From assembly GCA_026120185.1 (NCBI GenBank), contig JANUWF010001938.1, positions 1,178,001-1,242,000 on the forward strand: a stretch of DNA of 64,000 nucleotides, given 5' to 3'. Made by a program: the position numbers and the translations under genes. The notes below the pieces were generated by a model. The model saw nothing but the letters and a program-made list of their open reading frames with translations. It searched no databases and was not told the origin of the DNA. Position 1 is the first letter of the stretch, and each line of letters begins with the position of its first letter. The DNA is from Voacanga thouarsii (lineage: Eukaryota; Streptophyta; Magnoliopsida; Gentianales; Apocynaceae). Shown in pieces: positions 26,590-39,156 of this stretch.

Positions 26590-28446
26590 TGACACTCCAA
26601 GTGGGTCCGTCTTTCCTGAAAACCTCCTTTGGAGCTCCGATTAGTTCGAAGACATCATCGTCCCTCAAGCAAAGCAAATACAAATATCTCGGCTCCCCTT
26701 ATAATATTATTATTACTACTATGGTCTATCTAGACATGTAGACATACAAACAATCCTCCAACAACTATTGCAGTTGTTGGCCGCTTCAGCCTACGGAGAC
26801 GAACCAGGCTTTCCAGTTTAGTTTAGTCTCTTTTTTTTTTTAATACTATTAAGAGAGATAAACATATATCTTTTCGTTTTAAATTATCTGTTTATTTTAA
26901 TTAATTATGTAAAAATTTAAAAAAATAAATTTTTTAATTAATTAAATATTATTTTCTATTTTTGCTTTAAAATTTTAATAATAAATATCTCTCTTCATAT
27001 TAAAAAATACACAAATTTTAAAATTTTAATATAATTTCAAATTATTCCTCTCTTTTAAACATTTAATTCTTTATTAAAAATAAATCAAAATATTGATAAA
27101 TATTTAGTTCTCTTTTTAAATTACTATTAATATTTTTTAAGAATTAATAAGATGAGGATTAATATCATAAATAATAAAATAAAATTTTGATTATATTTTA
27201 ATATATTTAGAAAATAAAATATAAGTAAATTTAAAATATTAATTTTTAATTTTTTAAAAAAATAAATAATTTGAGATAAAAATTAAATTAAAAAATAAAT
27301 TAATAATTTAAAACAGATAAAATAATAAATTATTTCAATTATCACCCTCAACTAATCTTCCCAAAGTCCAATTTCTTCGGCGGGTGCGACTTTTGCAGCA
27401 ATAAAACGGATAAGATTGATAATAAAGAATTTTTTTTATAATTTAATTCTGATCTGTATTTTATTATTTTTGAGATTATAAATTTCGTTACAAATTAATA
27501 ATTATATAAATTTAATTTTAATTATATTCAAAAAAATAAGTGCCAGATTAAATTTTAAACTATAGTGTCTAATTCTCCTCCAACTTTATTGCTTGCGACG
27601 CCGATGTGTGTACAATAAAGAAGATATTGCTTAGACGGGAAGAGGATTTGGCTCAATGCTTCTCTTCGTCATCATCAAAGCTTAAAAGGGCGACGTTGCG
27701 ATGCGTGGACGTAGCAAATCCCATTTCCTCACTCTACAGCAGTGCAGTGTCAGCATTCGATCGCTTTTCTACCTCGGGAGCTTGAATGTTAAAATCTTTT
27801 GTTCCAAAAAAAAAAAAACAAATGCTTATTTCTTGGAATGATAGGATCAACAAAAGGCCTTAACAGGCAAATTTTGAATAATGTCATTACAAGTTAAGTC
27901 TTGATTCTACATCAACTATTGGACGACAATCTAATGTATATTTAATTCATCTCTTAAATAGATATGGATTATTAAAATTAAATTTATAAATTTTAATAAA
28001 TATTGATTTAAATATAATAAAATTGAATAGATATTTACTTAATTTATTTACATCTATTTAAATATAAAATAAACACTCTTTAATTAATATGGAATAAAAG
28101 TATTTATTTGATTTAAGTAACATTTTCTACTATCCACTATTAATATCTTTAATTAGTAAAATATTTTTTAATAAACAAAAATGTATAATAGACATGCACC
28201 ACTCATTTAATTCCATCAAAGTGGATTTGACTCCATTAAATTTCATCCAAATCTTGACATTTCTACATTTAGAGATAGCAATTGGGCCATAGCGGATAGG
28301 ATATTAAAAAATGCCAACCACATCCTTGCCTTCTCATATTCTATCCATTCCTAAATAAGGAAGTGAAGGCCAGCAGGTATAGAGGGAAAAAAAATCCCCA
28401 ATGCGGCATATAAAAACTTAAAAAAAAAAAAATACTATACTAAAAT
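26590..28446. other. AT-rich intergenic region before the Copia element
   Basis: Beyond the likely promoter of GH51 copy 2 the DNA becomes extremely AT-rich (26830-27560), with a possible MITE whose ends both carry TTATCTGTTT-like sequence in inverted orientation (about 26870-27335). A less AT-rich piece at 27580-27780 has short frames only. I see no gene. Confidence 0.5.
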
Positions 28447-28451
28447 GAAAC

Positions 28452-28815
28452 TGTTATAAAATTTGGGTAGTATTAAAATAAAATATTTACACTACACACT
28501 AATAAAACTTTAACAATTCTTTGCACAAGAATTTCTCTCTTTCTTTTCTCTCACAATTTTCTCTAATCTTTCTTTCACAAAAATGATGGTATATTACAAG
28601 TTTAGAGAATAGCTCTATTTATAGAGTTCTAATTAGTGGAATACATCATGGCATACATCATCTTCCACTAATCTTAATTAGTAGTGTTTCCACTAAATGG
28701 TGGATATTTATAAAAATCTTCTCTAATAATTCACATAAATCCATAATTAGTGGAGCCTCCATTAATTAGTGGAGCTTCCACTAATTTCTTCCACTAATTT
28801 AATATATTCATAACA
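28452..28815 (-). repeat. 3' LTR of the Copia element
   Basis: 364 bp. The plus strand runs TGTTATAAAA to ATTCATAACA. It matches 35600-35965 along its length and lies next to the polypurine tract. Confidence 0.9.
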
Positions 28816-28959
28816 CTCCCCCTTGGATGTCCATCCATTACATAAAGAATATGTCTCGTTAAAATTTTACTAGATAAAAATCCAGTGGGAAAAAAAATCT
28901 AATAAAGGAAAAATAATACACTATTCTATATGTCTGTTTATTACTCCCCCTGATGAGAT

Positions 28960-31130
28960 GATTCATTTAAATCTTTAAACCGACGCATACCAATTTATAT
29001 CTCAACTTCTCAAATGTTGCAGTCGGTAAAGTCTTTGTGAAAAAATTTGCGAGGTTGTCACATGACCGAATTTGTAGCACATCAATTTCACCTTTCTTCT
29101 GGAGTTCATGAGCAAAGAAGAATTTTAGTGAAATATGATTTGTCCGATCTCCTTTAATATATCCTCCTCATAATTGAGTTATGCAAGCTGCATTGTCTTC
29201 ATAAAGAGGAGTTGGAATTTATTTGATCGATGATAATCCACAACTTTCTCGGATATAATGAATCATGGATCTTAACCATACACATTATCGACTTGCTTCA
29301 TGAATGGTTATAATTTCAGCATGATTTTGAAGAAATATGTGCTATAGATTGTTTTGTAAAACGCCATGATATAGCAGTATTTCCACATATAAATAGATAG
29401 CCCGTTTGAGAACGTGTTTTATGTGGATCAAATAAATAACTAGCATCTGCATAACCTATCAATGTTGGGCTGGTTTTATTTGAATAAAATAATTCGAGAT
29501 CAATTATACCTTGGAGATATCGAATGACTTGTTTAATTCCATTCCAATATCGTCGTGTTGGTGAATAACTAAATCTTGCTAATAAATTGACAGCAAAAGC
29601 AATATCAGGTCGTGTATTATTAGCAAGATACATCAATGCACCAATTGCACTGAGATATGGTACTTCAGGACCAAGAAATTCTACATCATCTTCTTGAGGT
29701 CGGAAAGGATCTTTATTCATATTTAATGATCGGACGATCATTGAAATACTCAATGGATGTGCTTTGTCCATGTAAAATCTTTTTAGCACTTTTGCTGTAT
29801 ATGTTGATTGATGAATAAATATTTTACTTGCCAAATGTTCAATTTGTAAACCAAAACAAAGTGTAATTTTACGACCATCCTTGATGTCGAATTCTCTTTT
29901 TAAATAATCAAATGTTTCTTGGAATTCTTCAGGAGTTCTAATAAGATTAATATCATCAACATATATAGCTAATATCACAAATTTAGAATTAGATTTCTTA
30001 ATAAAAACACATGGACATACCTGGTCATTTTTAAATCCCACTTTTAATAAATATTCATTAAGACGAGTGAACCACATGCGCCCAGATTGCTTCAGGTCAT
30101 ATAATGATTTTTGCAACTTGATGGAGTAATTTTCACGAGGATAATGTTTATATGCTTCAGGCATATGAAATCCTTCGGGGATTTTCATGTAAACATCATT
30201 TTCTAAATTTCCATACAAGTAAGCAGTGACAACATCTAATAGGTGCATATCTATCTTTTCATGTACTGCCAAACTGATAAGATATTGGAGTATAATAGCA
30301 TCAACAATAGGAAAATAAGTTTCATCATAATCAATACCTGGTCTTTGTGAAAAATCTTGGGCTACTAATCGCACTTTATATCGTACGATTTCACTCTTTT
30401 CATTGCGCTTTCGCACAAATATCCATTTGTAGCCAATAGGTTTTACACCTTCTGGTGTTCGGACTGCAGGTCCGAAGACTTCACGTTTTGTCAATGCATT
30501 TAATTCCGATTGAATTGCATCTTTCTATTGTAGCCAATCTTTTCTATGACGACATTCATCAACTGATATTGGTTCAGGATCATCACTATTCTGTGTAACA
30601 TCAAGAGATATATTGTATGCAAATATATTATCAATAACACTTTCTATCCGATTCCAACTTCTACTGGAAGTGGTATAATTGATAGAAATTTCAGTGTTAC
30701 TTTCATCAACTTCTGATTCTTTGTCATCAGTTTTCTCTTGGTCTTTATTATTCTCTTCTTCAATATGATCTTTTGGATCAGTTAATCCTCTTTTCTTTCA
30801 AGGATTTTTATCTTTGGACCCAAGAGGTCGGCCACGCTTCTGGCATACTTTTGACTCAGCAACTACAGGTATAATATTTTGTTATACTGGAATTTCAATT
30901 CGAATAAAAGCATTTATAGCTGGAATATGCGATTTTGTAACTCTTCTAGAGTCAACAAAAGCGTCTGGCATTTGATTTGCTATGCTTTGCAAATGAATTA
31001 TCTTTTGAACTTTAAGTTCACATGCACTTGTGCGCGGATCAAGATAATTTAATAATGTTGTTCAAGCAAGATCATTTTTATATTGTTTCTGTTCTTCCCC
31101 TAATTTAGGGAATAATGATTTCACAAGAGA
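28960..31130 (-). pseudogene. Copia pol remnant: integrase-RT linker, reverse transcriptase, RNase H
   Basis: The longest open stretch is 29316-30494 (392 codons) and covers most of RT: GYKWIFVRKRN, VRLVAQDFSQRPGIDYDETY, the catalytic YVDD motif (AIYVDDINLI), and the PDIAFAVNLLARFS and ADASY region leading into RNase H. Downstream frames to about 28960 hold EDNAACITQL-like and DNLANFFTKTLP sequence, typical of the RNase H end. Upstream to about 31130 is the linker (RGRPLGSKDKNP, then SKVCQK-like), with at least three in-frame stops. Integrase catalytic residues and protease are absent. Non-autonomous and decayed. Confidence 0.88.
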
Positions 31131-31314
31131 ATAATGAAAAAGAAAAGGAAATGTAAGAACATGATGACAAGTAGGAAATGCCAAGAAATCTATTATAAAA
31201 ATCTCTCTTTTTTTTTCACTATTCCCGGTACCGACTTTTCCTCTTCCTTTCTTATCTTTTCTTCTCCTCCGACCCTCTACCTACCATCTACCTCTTCTTC
31301 TTCCTCATACATGC

Positions 31315-31327
<13 letters not shown>

Positions 31328-31372
<45 letters not shown>
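31328..31372. repeat. (AT)n(GT)n microsatellite
   Basis: Compound dinucleotide repeat about 60 bases upstream of the RKD pseudogene start, in its presumed leader. Confidence 0.92.
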
Positions 31373-31433
31373 CGATATATATCTCAATCATCAGTCATTA
31401 GTAAACATCAAAAACAAAAATCACAAAGCAGAT

Positions 31434-32640
31434 ATGGAGACTTCTAATTCATTTGAGATATGGTTAAATTTTGACTTGGTTTCTGCAGCAGATTTTGATG
31501 TATTTTCCTTTCCAAACCAACCGCTTCCTCCTAATTTCAGGTGAGATACCTTTGAGGGCTTCCTTTTTTTTTTTTTAGTGTGCTTGATAATGAAATTAAA
31601 CTATCTTTTGGTTTATTTTGATGTAAATCAGTGAACATACTGCTTGGGACCAATTTGATTTGCCCATGCTAGAGATTGCTTTTGATGCTATTCCTCTTGA
31701 TGCTATTCCTCTGAATGAGTATATACTTGTGCATGATCATTTATACTCTCTAATAGATTTTGAACAAAGTTAGAATATGATTCCAGGTTATCATATATTC
31801 AAACATGGGTTTTGAATGGTATTATCTTTACTGGTATTATTTTCTTTTCTAGGCGAAATAATGAGTGGTCTTGGTAACGAATTTGGAGTGAGGACCCATG
31901 ACATGCATAATATCGAAATTCAAGATATTATTTCAAACGAAATTCCTATAGAGAAGAAGAGGATTAAGAGGCAGAGAGAGAATAAGGGCAATAACTCCCA
32001 TACTCTATCAAGAGAAACTATTTCGCAATACTTTTACATGACAATCAAGAGCGCGGCCAAATAATTGAATATTGGCTTAACCCGTCTCAAGAACAGATGT
32101 AGGGAGTTAGGAATTCGTCGATAGCCTCACAGGAAGTTGATGAGCTTGGAGACCCTAATCCAGAATGTTCAGGTTCTCTCTCACACACACTTATAATTTG
32201 CAAGTATGAAACTATGAAAGATTTATAAGTAAATAACCGATGATATCACTTCGATTTATAGGAGATGCAAAATAAAGAAGAAGGAGGACATATGGCTGAG
32301 AAAAAGTTGAAAGAAGCCATTGAGATACTGGAATGTGAAAAGAAGTTGGTGGAAGAAAGTCCTGATACGCAGTTGGAGGACCAAACACAGAAATGGAGAC
32401 AAACATGCTTCAAGGACAAATATAATGAGAAACTTAAGTATAATAAATTTAAGTGGATCATAAAATCCCAAGACTCATTTCACAATAACTTCACGGCTAA
32501 TTCTGCTGCTAGTCTAGATGCGGGGAAAGAAAATGAGGAGAATGCCGAAGAAGAGGAGCTGAAGTCCATAATTGATAAAATTGTTTGTCTTCCTCTAATA
32601 CAAATATGGAAAAAGAACAATTACAAACATTCACCCTAAA
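31434..32640 (+). pseudogene. RKD-like (RWP-RK domain) transcription factor pseudogene inside the Copia element
   Basis: RKD proteins are plant RWP-RK regulators of egg-cell and germline identity. Likely exons: 31434-31540 (METSNSFEIWLNF...), 31632-31718, about 31852-32173 and about 32261-32640, with recognisable GT-AG introns. Exon 3 encodes LSRETISQYFYM, IKSAAK, then NIGLTRLKNRCRELGIRR and PHRKLMSLETLIQNVQ, the RWP-RK domain. Exon 4 encodes the coiled tail KKLKEAIEILECEKKLVEE. Lesions: TAA just after AAK near 32062, and TAG at the W of the RWPxRK signature near 32123. The exon 2-exon 3 junction also does not keep frame with the best splice sites. Leader sequence with a TATA-like element (about 31193) is retained. 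The segment replaces Copia protease and integrase and is antisense to the element. Confidence 0.82.
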
Positions 32641-32789
32641 TTTATCAGCTCTATTAAAAAAGAGTAACTACAAACATGTATTCTCAAGTTCACGTGAACA
32701 CCAATGAGATAAATGAAGGAAATAAAAGTGACTTATGATTTTTTTTTTTTGAACTGTTAGTAGTAATGTAGTATATTGACATCCGAATG

Positions 32790-35530
32790 TAACATCTCAA
32801 CAATTTGATGCTTATTATTAATGGAAATATATTTTTCTCTTATTATCTTTTCTGTTCCACTTCAGGTGGTCAGTATTTCTCTGTGATAAGGGAAATATCG
32901 AGTGTGTCCATAACCATAACCACGGTCACTGCCACAACTACGACTATAACGCTTATAACGATTATAACGATGGCTTCTGCTGGAGTTAACAGCATTCACT
33001 TCTGGGAATGCTGTTGAACCAGTTCATCTGGCTTCATGATTTCTCAATAATAACTCAAATTAAATCTGTCAACTTTGGATACCCTTTTTCTTGATATTGT
33101 TACTGCAGGATAATATTCGAGGTATGAAAAATGGAGAATGTCTTCTCCAAGATATATTCATCAGTAACTTTTTTCTCCACATAATTTTAATTGAGATGTA
33201 ATTTTATACATCGCGGAATTCACGATTCTAAAATCTTGCAACTTCAGGTGCAATCATTCATACCGTGCAGTTGGTAGTACTGTTGGGAATATGCCCTCTT
33301 ATACTAGTTTTCTGATGAAAATATCGAATATGTTTATAAAAGAATTTATTTGTCAGAAATTATTTGTGAAATAATTTTCTTTATTTGTGTACATTTTCAT
33401 TTGGAACAGACCCATTGTATATAAATAAGTGATCCATGTGAATGGAAGTCTTTCACAGTAAGGTATGGATCATGGGTTATTTAAACACATAAACAGTTGT
33501 TCTTAACCGATTGATGAAGATGGAAATCTCGTCATGTTTAGGTTAGTATGTTATGAATTCCAAGTGGGAAATGGCTTACCTTTAGCCAGTGAGTAGTCCA
33601 CTCACTTCATGATATAAACGTATTTCGAATAAGTAGAACATGATCTGTAGTAGTGGTTTCTAAAAAGTACTATATGGTAGAAATCAAGTCTACTACTGCT
33701 ACAGCGTGGACTAGTACTCTATAACTTGAGTATGAGTTGGTGGTCTGGCGAAGCTGGAAGCATATGCTTTGATATACTATAGTTGAGGTTCTATCGGAGG
33801 GCCAATATACTTGTATGTTGGGTATGTGTGACTAATTAGTTAAGACAGACTTGTACAAGATAGTTTCTACACCATATCGCCCATTGTGGTTGTTCGGATG
33901 ACCTAAATATCTAAGGCCTTAGGAAACATGACTTAGATGTTTGCTTTAGGGTAGCTCCATTGGAAAGCGGAAACACTCTAGGAAGTCGTGGATCATTGGA
34001 CGAGAGGCCTAAGGATGGTAGATGTCTTTAGAGAGGTGTTAGTACACTTCTTCCTCTCTAAATGTACGGCGATATGTAGAGGGGTATTTTAGTCATTTCA
34101 CTTGTAGGTCGAAGACTCTGCTAATGCAGCATTGTTCTTGGGGTCAATATTTTCTTATGGTGATATTATGAAATATTTAAAATGTAAAATACAACTATTT
34201 ATATAGTATGGGTATTTTGGTCATTTTAGTAGCCAAGGCGATGTGTCTTTTTGGTCCTCGGAATAGCCCGTAAATCCTAATTAATCTTTGGGTTGAGAAA
34301 ATGATCTCAGTTGAGATAGTTTTATTTTATTCGGAAAGTCTAATTTATTATTAGACTGAAATAAAATAAATGGAGAGAAATTTATTATCTGGTTTAATGG
34401 GTTAATTAATTATTCAGGACCTAGATCTAGTTTGAATAATTAAAAAATTAACCGGGACTTAAACTAGAGGAAAATAATTATTACTTAATTATTGATTGGG
34501 TTATTTATTTAATTAAATCCCAAGAAATAAATAATTAGTATTTAATTATTTTTTGGGTTCATTTGGGTTTATTAATTATTTATTGGGTTATTTATTTAAT
34601 CCCAAGAAAAATAATTAATATTTATTATTTTGAATTTTTCAGGTCCAAGAAAAATAATAAATATTATTTTGGCCCAATAGTTTGGACCATAGGATTTTTC
34701 TGGACACAGTTTAGAAGAGTTTAGAGTGAAGCAAAAATTTATTTTGTAAATAATATTCGGGTATTAAATCCCGGGAATATTATTTTTATCAAAATAATTA
34801 TTTTTTGTTTCATGACTCTTGGCTTTCTGTGTGGAAAAATAAAATAAAAGGAAAAGAAAAAAAATAGAAATATATTTTTCGGATGTCTCTTGGCTCTCTG
34901 TCTCTCTCGTGTCTCTTGATTTTCCTTCTTCTAGCTTTTGGTTTTGAAACCAAAGGAAGCCAATTGAGAAGACATTTGTGTCTCTTGGTTTTCTGACTTC
35001 TGGGTTTGGTGCATATAAATGTCAAACGAGGCAATTGAGGAAGGCAGAGTGAAAAATCCTCTGAGAACTTTTTCTTCTTTGTCCCATTGTCTTTGCTCAC
35101 CAAAAGAAATTATGGTTGTGTCATATTCCGTGAACTGAAAAGCTTTGCATTCATTTTCAACTGGAGAAGAGAAGAAGAACTGGAACTGGAGGGAAGCTTC
35201 AGTGCACTGGAGGAGTTCATCCACGTTGAAGATGAAGTTGTTCTTGAATTTCAAATCATTCAACTATGATCTTCAAGTTTTAAAGGCTCCAAGAGGTATG
35301 TTTTTATCCCACCATGCTACTCCAATTCTCTGATATATATTCATATTCTTCATTTTCGTCCACTGAGTTTGCATGCTCTGTATATGTCAATTCCTTCAAG
35401 TACGACCATCTTCAGGTGGTCAAATCTTTCTTTTCAGTATTTAGATGTATTTCTGTATTGAGAACCAATAACATATAATTTTTTTTTTCCAGAAATATCA
35501 AGGGTTACAAATTTGAATTTAGCAAGGGTA
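32790..35530 (-). pseudogene. Copia gag remnant, split by a solo LTR
   Basis: Minus-strand fragments match the plant Copia gag pattern. LAKFKFVTLDISGKN lies at about 35488-35527 and KERFDHLKMVV at about 35404-35440. On the other side of the solo LTR at 33281-35398 the same frame resumes with LPTARYE, a stop in place of the usual Trp, then LKLQDF, NSAMYKITSQLKLCGE and TDEDILEKTFSTFH (33000-33275). The basic, Tyr- and His-rich tail follows to about 32790. An internal deletion removes part of gag near 35440-35480. Joining across the LTR target site restores the reading exactly, which confirms the LTR as an insertion. Confidence 0.75.
33281..35398 (+). mobile_element. Solo LTR (2.1 kb), Copia-type, TSD AGTAC, nested in the Copia gag
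   Basis: Starts TGTTGGGAATATGCCC and ends CAATTCCTTCA, with AGTAC at 33276-33280 and 35399-35403. The gag reading on either side joins exactly if one AGTAC is removed. It holds AT-rich sequence, a pyrimidine-rich stretch and a CCAAGAGGTATG motif near 35288, but no gag or pol. Short open frames at 34810-35333 are not convincing genes. A 271-bp deleted relative lies at 46657-46927. Confidence 0.85.
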
Positions 35531-35599
35531 ACCATAGAGATTAATAAATGCGTACCTGTCTTCTGGCTTTAATAACGGCAGAGACTCATGCTGATAACG

Positions 35600-35965
35600 T
35601 ATTGTAAAATTTGGGTAGTGTTATAATAAAATCTTCACACTACACACTAATAAAACTCTAACTATTCTTTGCACAAAAATTTCTCTCTTTCTTTTCTCTC
35701 ACAATTTTCTTTAATCTTTCTTTCACTACTCTTTTTTTCACAAAAATGATGGTGTATTACAAGTTCTGAGAATAGCTCTATTTATAGAGCTCTAATTAGT
35801 GGAATGTATCATGGCATACATCATCTTACACTAATCTTAATTAGTGGTGTTTCCACTAAATGGTGGACATCCATAAAAATCTTTTCTAATAATTCACATA
35901 AATCAATAATCAGTGGAGCCTCCATTAATTAGTGGAGCTTCCACTAATTTAATATATTCATAACA
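35600..35965 (-). repeat. 5' LTR of the Copia element
   Basis: 366 bp. The plus strand runs TATTGTAAAA to ATTCATAACA. The inner terminal CA has decayed to TA. About 15 bases are gained and 12 lost relative to the other LTR. Confidence 0.9.
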
Positions 35966-36113
35966 GAAACCAATAAATTCACAAATTAAGAATCTAAAAA
36001 ACTCACAATAAAATAATACAAAATTTAAAATAAACTCTAAAAAAAAAAAAAAATCATCATACAATATCAATAGTAATAAATTATAATAAATTGTAAAAAT
36101 ATAGTACAATTTT

Positions 36114-38066
36114 TGTGAGCCCCCGATCTTTTGGGCCATTATCTTTTAAGGGATTTTATTTGGTGAGCTAATTGAATTGTTGCTTTATCTAATTAGTGGA
36201 TTAGGATCCATAAGACTTAAGAGTTAGTATTTAAAGTTAAGGGGTTAGATAGCAATTATTTTATTAGGGGGTTTTAATTAATTACTTAGCAGAGGCTCAA
36301 TCATAATGTCAGTTACGTTGTTTCTTCAGTATCAGTGCCGGAATAGAAGAACGAAGAAGAGAGGAGAGGGGGTGAAAAATCTAAGAAGGCGCTTGAGCCA
36401 TTGACATCAAATCTTAATAAGTTAGCTGTTCTTTTGTTAGTTAAGGTGTTTATAGCATAGGATTGAGATTTGAGATTCTTGAATTGAAGTTAGCGGGTTA
36501 GGGTTCTAAATTGGGAAAAATCGATTAGAGGATTAATTGTATTGTTTGGGTTTCAATTGAAGATGAATAAGTGTTTGGTGGTTTGAAGGGAAGCTTTGGG
36601 AGGATTCTTGGTGGTTGAATCCCTAGGTAAGAAGATTGGGTTTACCTGTATTTTGGATATTGATTATTATTTTTCAGAAATCGTGTGCGTTTTAAATCCT
36701 TTATGAAATTGCTATTTTGATTATATGAAAATGGTATTGAGTATGGTATGATAATTTGTCACCTCTGTATATATGGTTGTGTTGTTGGAAATTATGGTTT
36801 TTAAGCTAAGTTCTATACTATATTCTGGTTTATGATTCATGATATGTTGATTGCTTGTGGGTTTACTTTGGTAGGGAATTCCCAACTTTATAAGTTATAA
36901 AGCCCTGCTAAGGGGATACAATACATAGAATAAGTTAGGACCCTTCTTCCAATAGGATATAATAATTGGAAAACTGATCGGTTAAGCCAAACCAAGTCTC
37001 CAAGCATGAATCATCTTCGTGAATTAAGTTATGTTTAAGTATGTATTATATATATGTTTAAATGGTTTTTGGTGCACAAAATGGTGTTTTCTTTGATAAA
37101 GTGGATGGTTTGATTGGTTCTTGGGATTGAGATGTTGCAGGTTGATTTTTTTTTCACTCTGAAAATCGTTTTCGCAGCCCCCAGAGCTCAACCGGTGCTG
37201 ACTCCCTCCTCTATGCCTGGCGCAGACCTCACTTTGCTAGGCCCCGGTGTCGTCGAGGCGGCACCGGGCACCGACCATGCCTCCCCCACCCGGTGCCAAC
37301 CCTTCTCTGCTCGATTCTAGTGCCGATTTTCTTCCATACAGGTGATGGTATTTTTCCCTTGATTGATTTGCCATTATTTTCATAGAATAAACAACATCGA
37401 TTCAGTATTTAGTGTCGATTATGCATCATTCGATTCAGTATGGAGAAAAACTAAGAAATTCATTGTTCCTCTTTCTCTCTCTCTTGTTTCTTTGTGTGAT
37501 ATTATGATATCTTCACTTGGTGCGACCAACCCACTAAGAAGATATTCTAAAACCCCATGAGTTGTGTTCTACTATAACTTGTAAGCTATTTTGAACAATC
37601 GTTTTATGAATGTATATGTATATGTAGCATGCTCAATCCCAAGTAAGCCAGATTTTCTTATTAAGCTAGTGAGCTCATTCCTTATTTACCATTTTGTAGG
37701 ATATCCGTTAGAAGAAGAAGAACTAGACGAGTCGTTTGAGGAAGATTGACAATGATATATGGTTGTTATTTCTAAATTTCTGAAGTATGTTTATTTATTT
37801 GAATGGTTATGATATTTTGTTAGACTTTGATGATTTTGATGGATTTATGTCTCTTGTGTATTTGGTAGACTATGTAAATAAATGCTCTTAGATTGCTTAG
37901 ACTTGATTATGAATTTGAGTTTCCAGGAGTGTAGGTTTATATGTGTGAGTTATTTGAGTATCAAAGTCGTGTAATGGAAGCGTGGTGGATCAGTTTGAAG
38001 TGCTAAGCGTTTGACATTCCAATTTGGGGGGTTCTGTCGTGTCATCCCCAGACTCGGGGTGTGACA
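36114..38066 (+). mobile_element. Solo LTR (1.95 kb), Gypsy-type ends, TSD ATTTT
   Basis: Starts TGTGAGCCCCCGATC and ends CTCGGGGTGTGACA. Flanked by ATTTT at 36109-36113 and 38067-38071. It contains a GC-rich patch at 37175-37320 and purine-rich leader-like sequence near 36345. No protein domain is seen. Confidence 0.85.
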
Positions 38067-38822
38067 ATTTTAAAAATTAATTCTCTCAATATAATTTCGT
38101 TCACTCAATATTCGAGATAACTTGCATAACAAAAATTAAAATATGAGGATCAATTAGTCTTGTACAATTAAATATTTTTATATTTCATTTAAAAAATGAA
38201 ATATAAAATCATTTCATATCAATCGTATTAATCATAAAAAAAAAAACACTATTTCTCATTAGAACTAAATGTTATTATATATCTTCTAAAAAAAATTTAA
38301 AACATTTGGCTGTTTATTATATTTTAAATTATAAAAAAAATATCCTTAAAACATATTAATAATCGATTATTTTTATAAATGTGTGTAGATTTATATATAC
38401 TTTTATAAATCTATATATATAATATAAACAAATAGAAAAGCAAAACTAATAGTGTATGGGAAGGATTGAAGATAAATCCTCCTCGCCTTTCTGCCCCGCC
38501 CTTGTCTGTGGTCAAGGAACAAGGCTTAATCATATTTTAATTCATTCTCTCTTAGAAATTCATAATCCAGTGCAAGTCGGCCCAAAGTGATGCGAGAACA
38601 TAAGCATCTCAAATTCGACTCTCAAATGAAGAACAAAACATAAGAAATTCATATTAGAAGGCAAGCTAAAAACAACGAAATTTTGTCACAAGAATGTTCA
38701 CCACAATGATTGTTCAATTGAAGTCCCCCACAAACCCACGAATTTACCCCTTAATTAACCTACAATTAGATAAAAATTCAACCTAAATCCTTAACAAAAT
38801 AAGCTCAAGTCATAGTGAAAAT

Positions 38823-39103
38823 TATGACTATTTAGAAAAATCAAAACCCAAACCAATCTGACACAACCCAAATTTTTATTTTTTAGGTTAATTTGGTTTG
38901 GGTTAGGTTAAGAAAATTAGGAACCGATAATTTGGTTCAGATTTTTAAAATTATAAAACCCAACCCAACCCGAACCAATATATATTAATTAAATTTATTT
39001 TAATTTTAAAAATATATTAAAACATTAAAATAAAAAATAAAAAATAATAAAATCAGACAAACCAAAAAATCTCTTTTAGACAAAATTACTTCAAGGTCAC
39101 AGG

Positions 39104-39156
<53 letters not shown>

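Larger units (their letters stand above)
28452..35965 (-). mobile_element. Copia-type LTR retrotransposon with captured RKD pseudogene; TSD GAAAC
   Basis: Two LTRs in direct orientation (28452-28815 and 35600-35965) bound a 7.5-kb element flanked by the identical 5-bp repeat GAAAC at 28447-28451 and 35966-35970. On the minus strand the LTR begins TGTTATGAAT. A purine tract AAGGGGGAG at 28816-28824 precedes the 3' LTR, and TTATCAGCATGAG after the 5' LTR is a candidate primer-binding region. Order on the minus strand: 5' LTR, gag remnants interrupted by a solo LTR, a foreign antisense RKD segment, then the integrase-RT linker, RT and RNase H, PPT, 3' LTR. Protease and the integrase core are missing. 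The LTRs differ at roughly two dozen sites plus two indels by eye, so the insertion is not recent. Confidence 0.9.

Noticed and set aside
31134..31544. 136-codon plus-strand frame as a gene start for the RKD copy
   Set aside because: It runs through the (AT)n(GT)n repeat; the family-like start is the ATG at 31434 in another context, and the upstream part is low-complexity.
32805..33017. Thr/Ile-rich plus-strand frame
   Set aside because: It is the antisense of the basic, Tyr/His-rich tail of Copia gag.
34810..35333. Overlapping short frames on both strands with charged residues
   Set aside because: They lie inside the 2.1-kb solo LTR in its purine-rich leader region and show no domain or codon pattern of a gene.
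37114..37320. Pro/Ala-rich frame in a GC-rich patch
   Set aside because: It lies in a solo LTR; composition alone explains the open frame.
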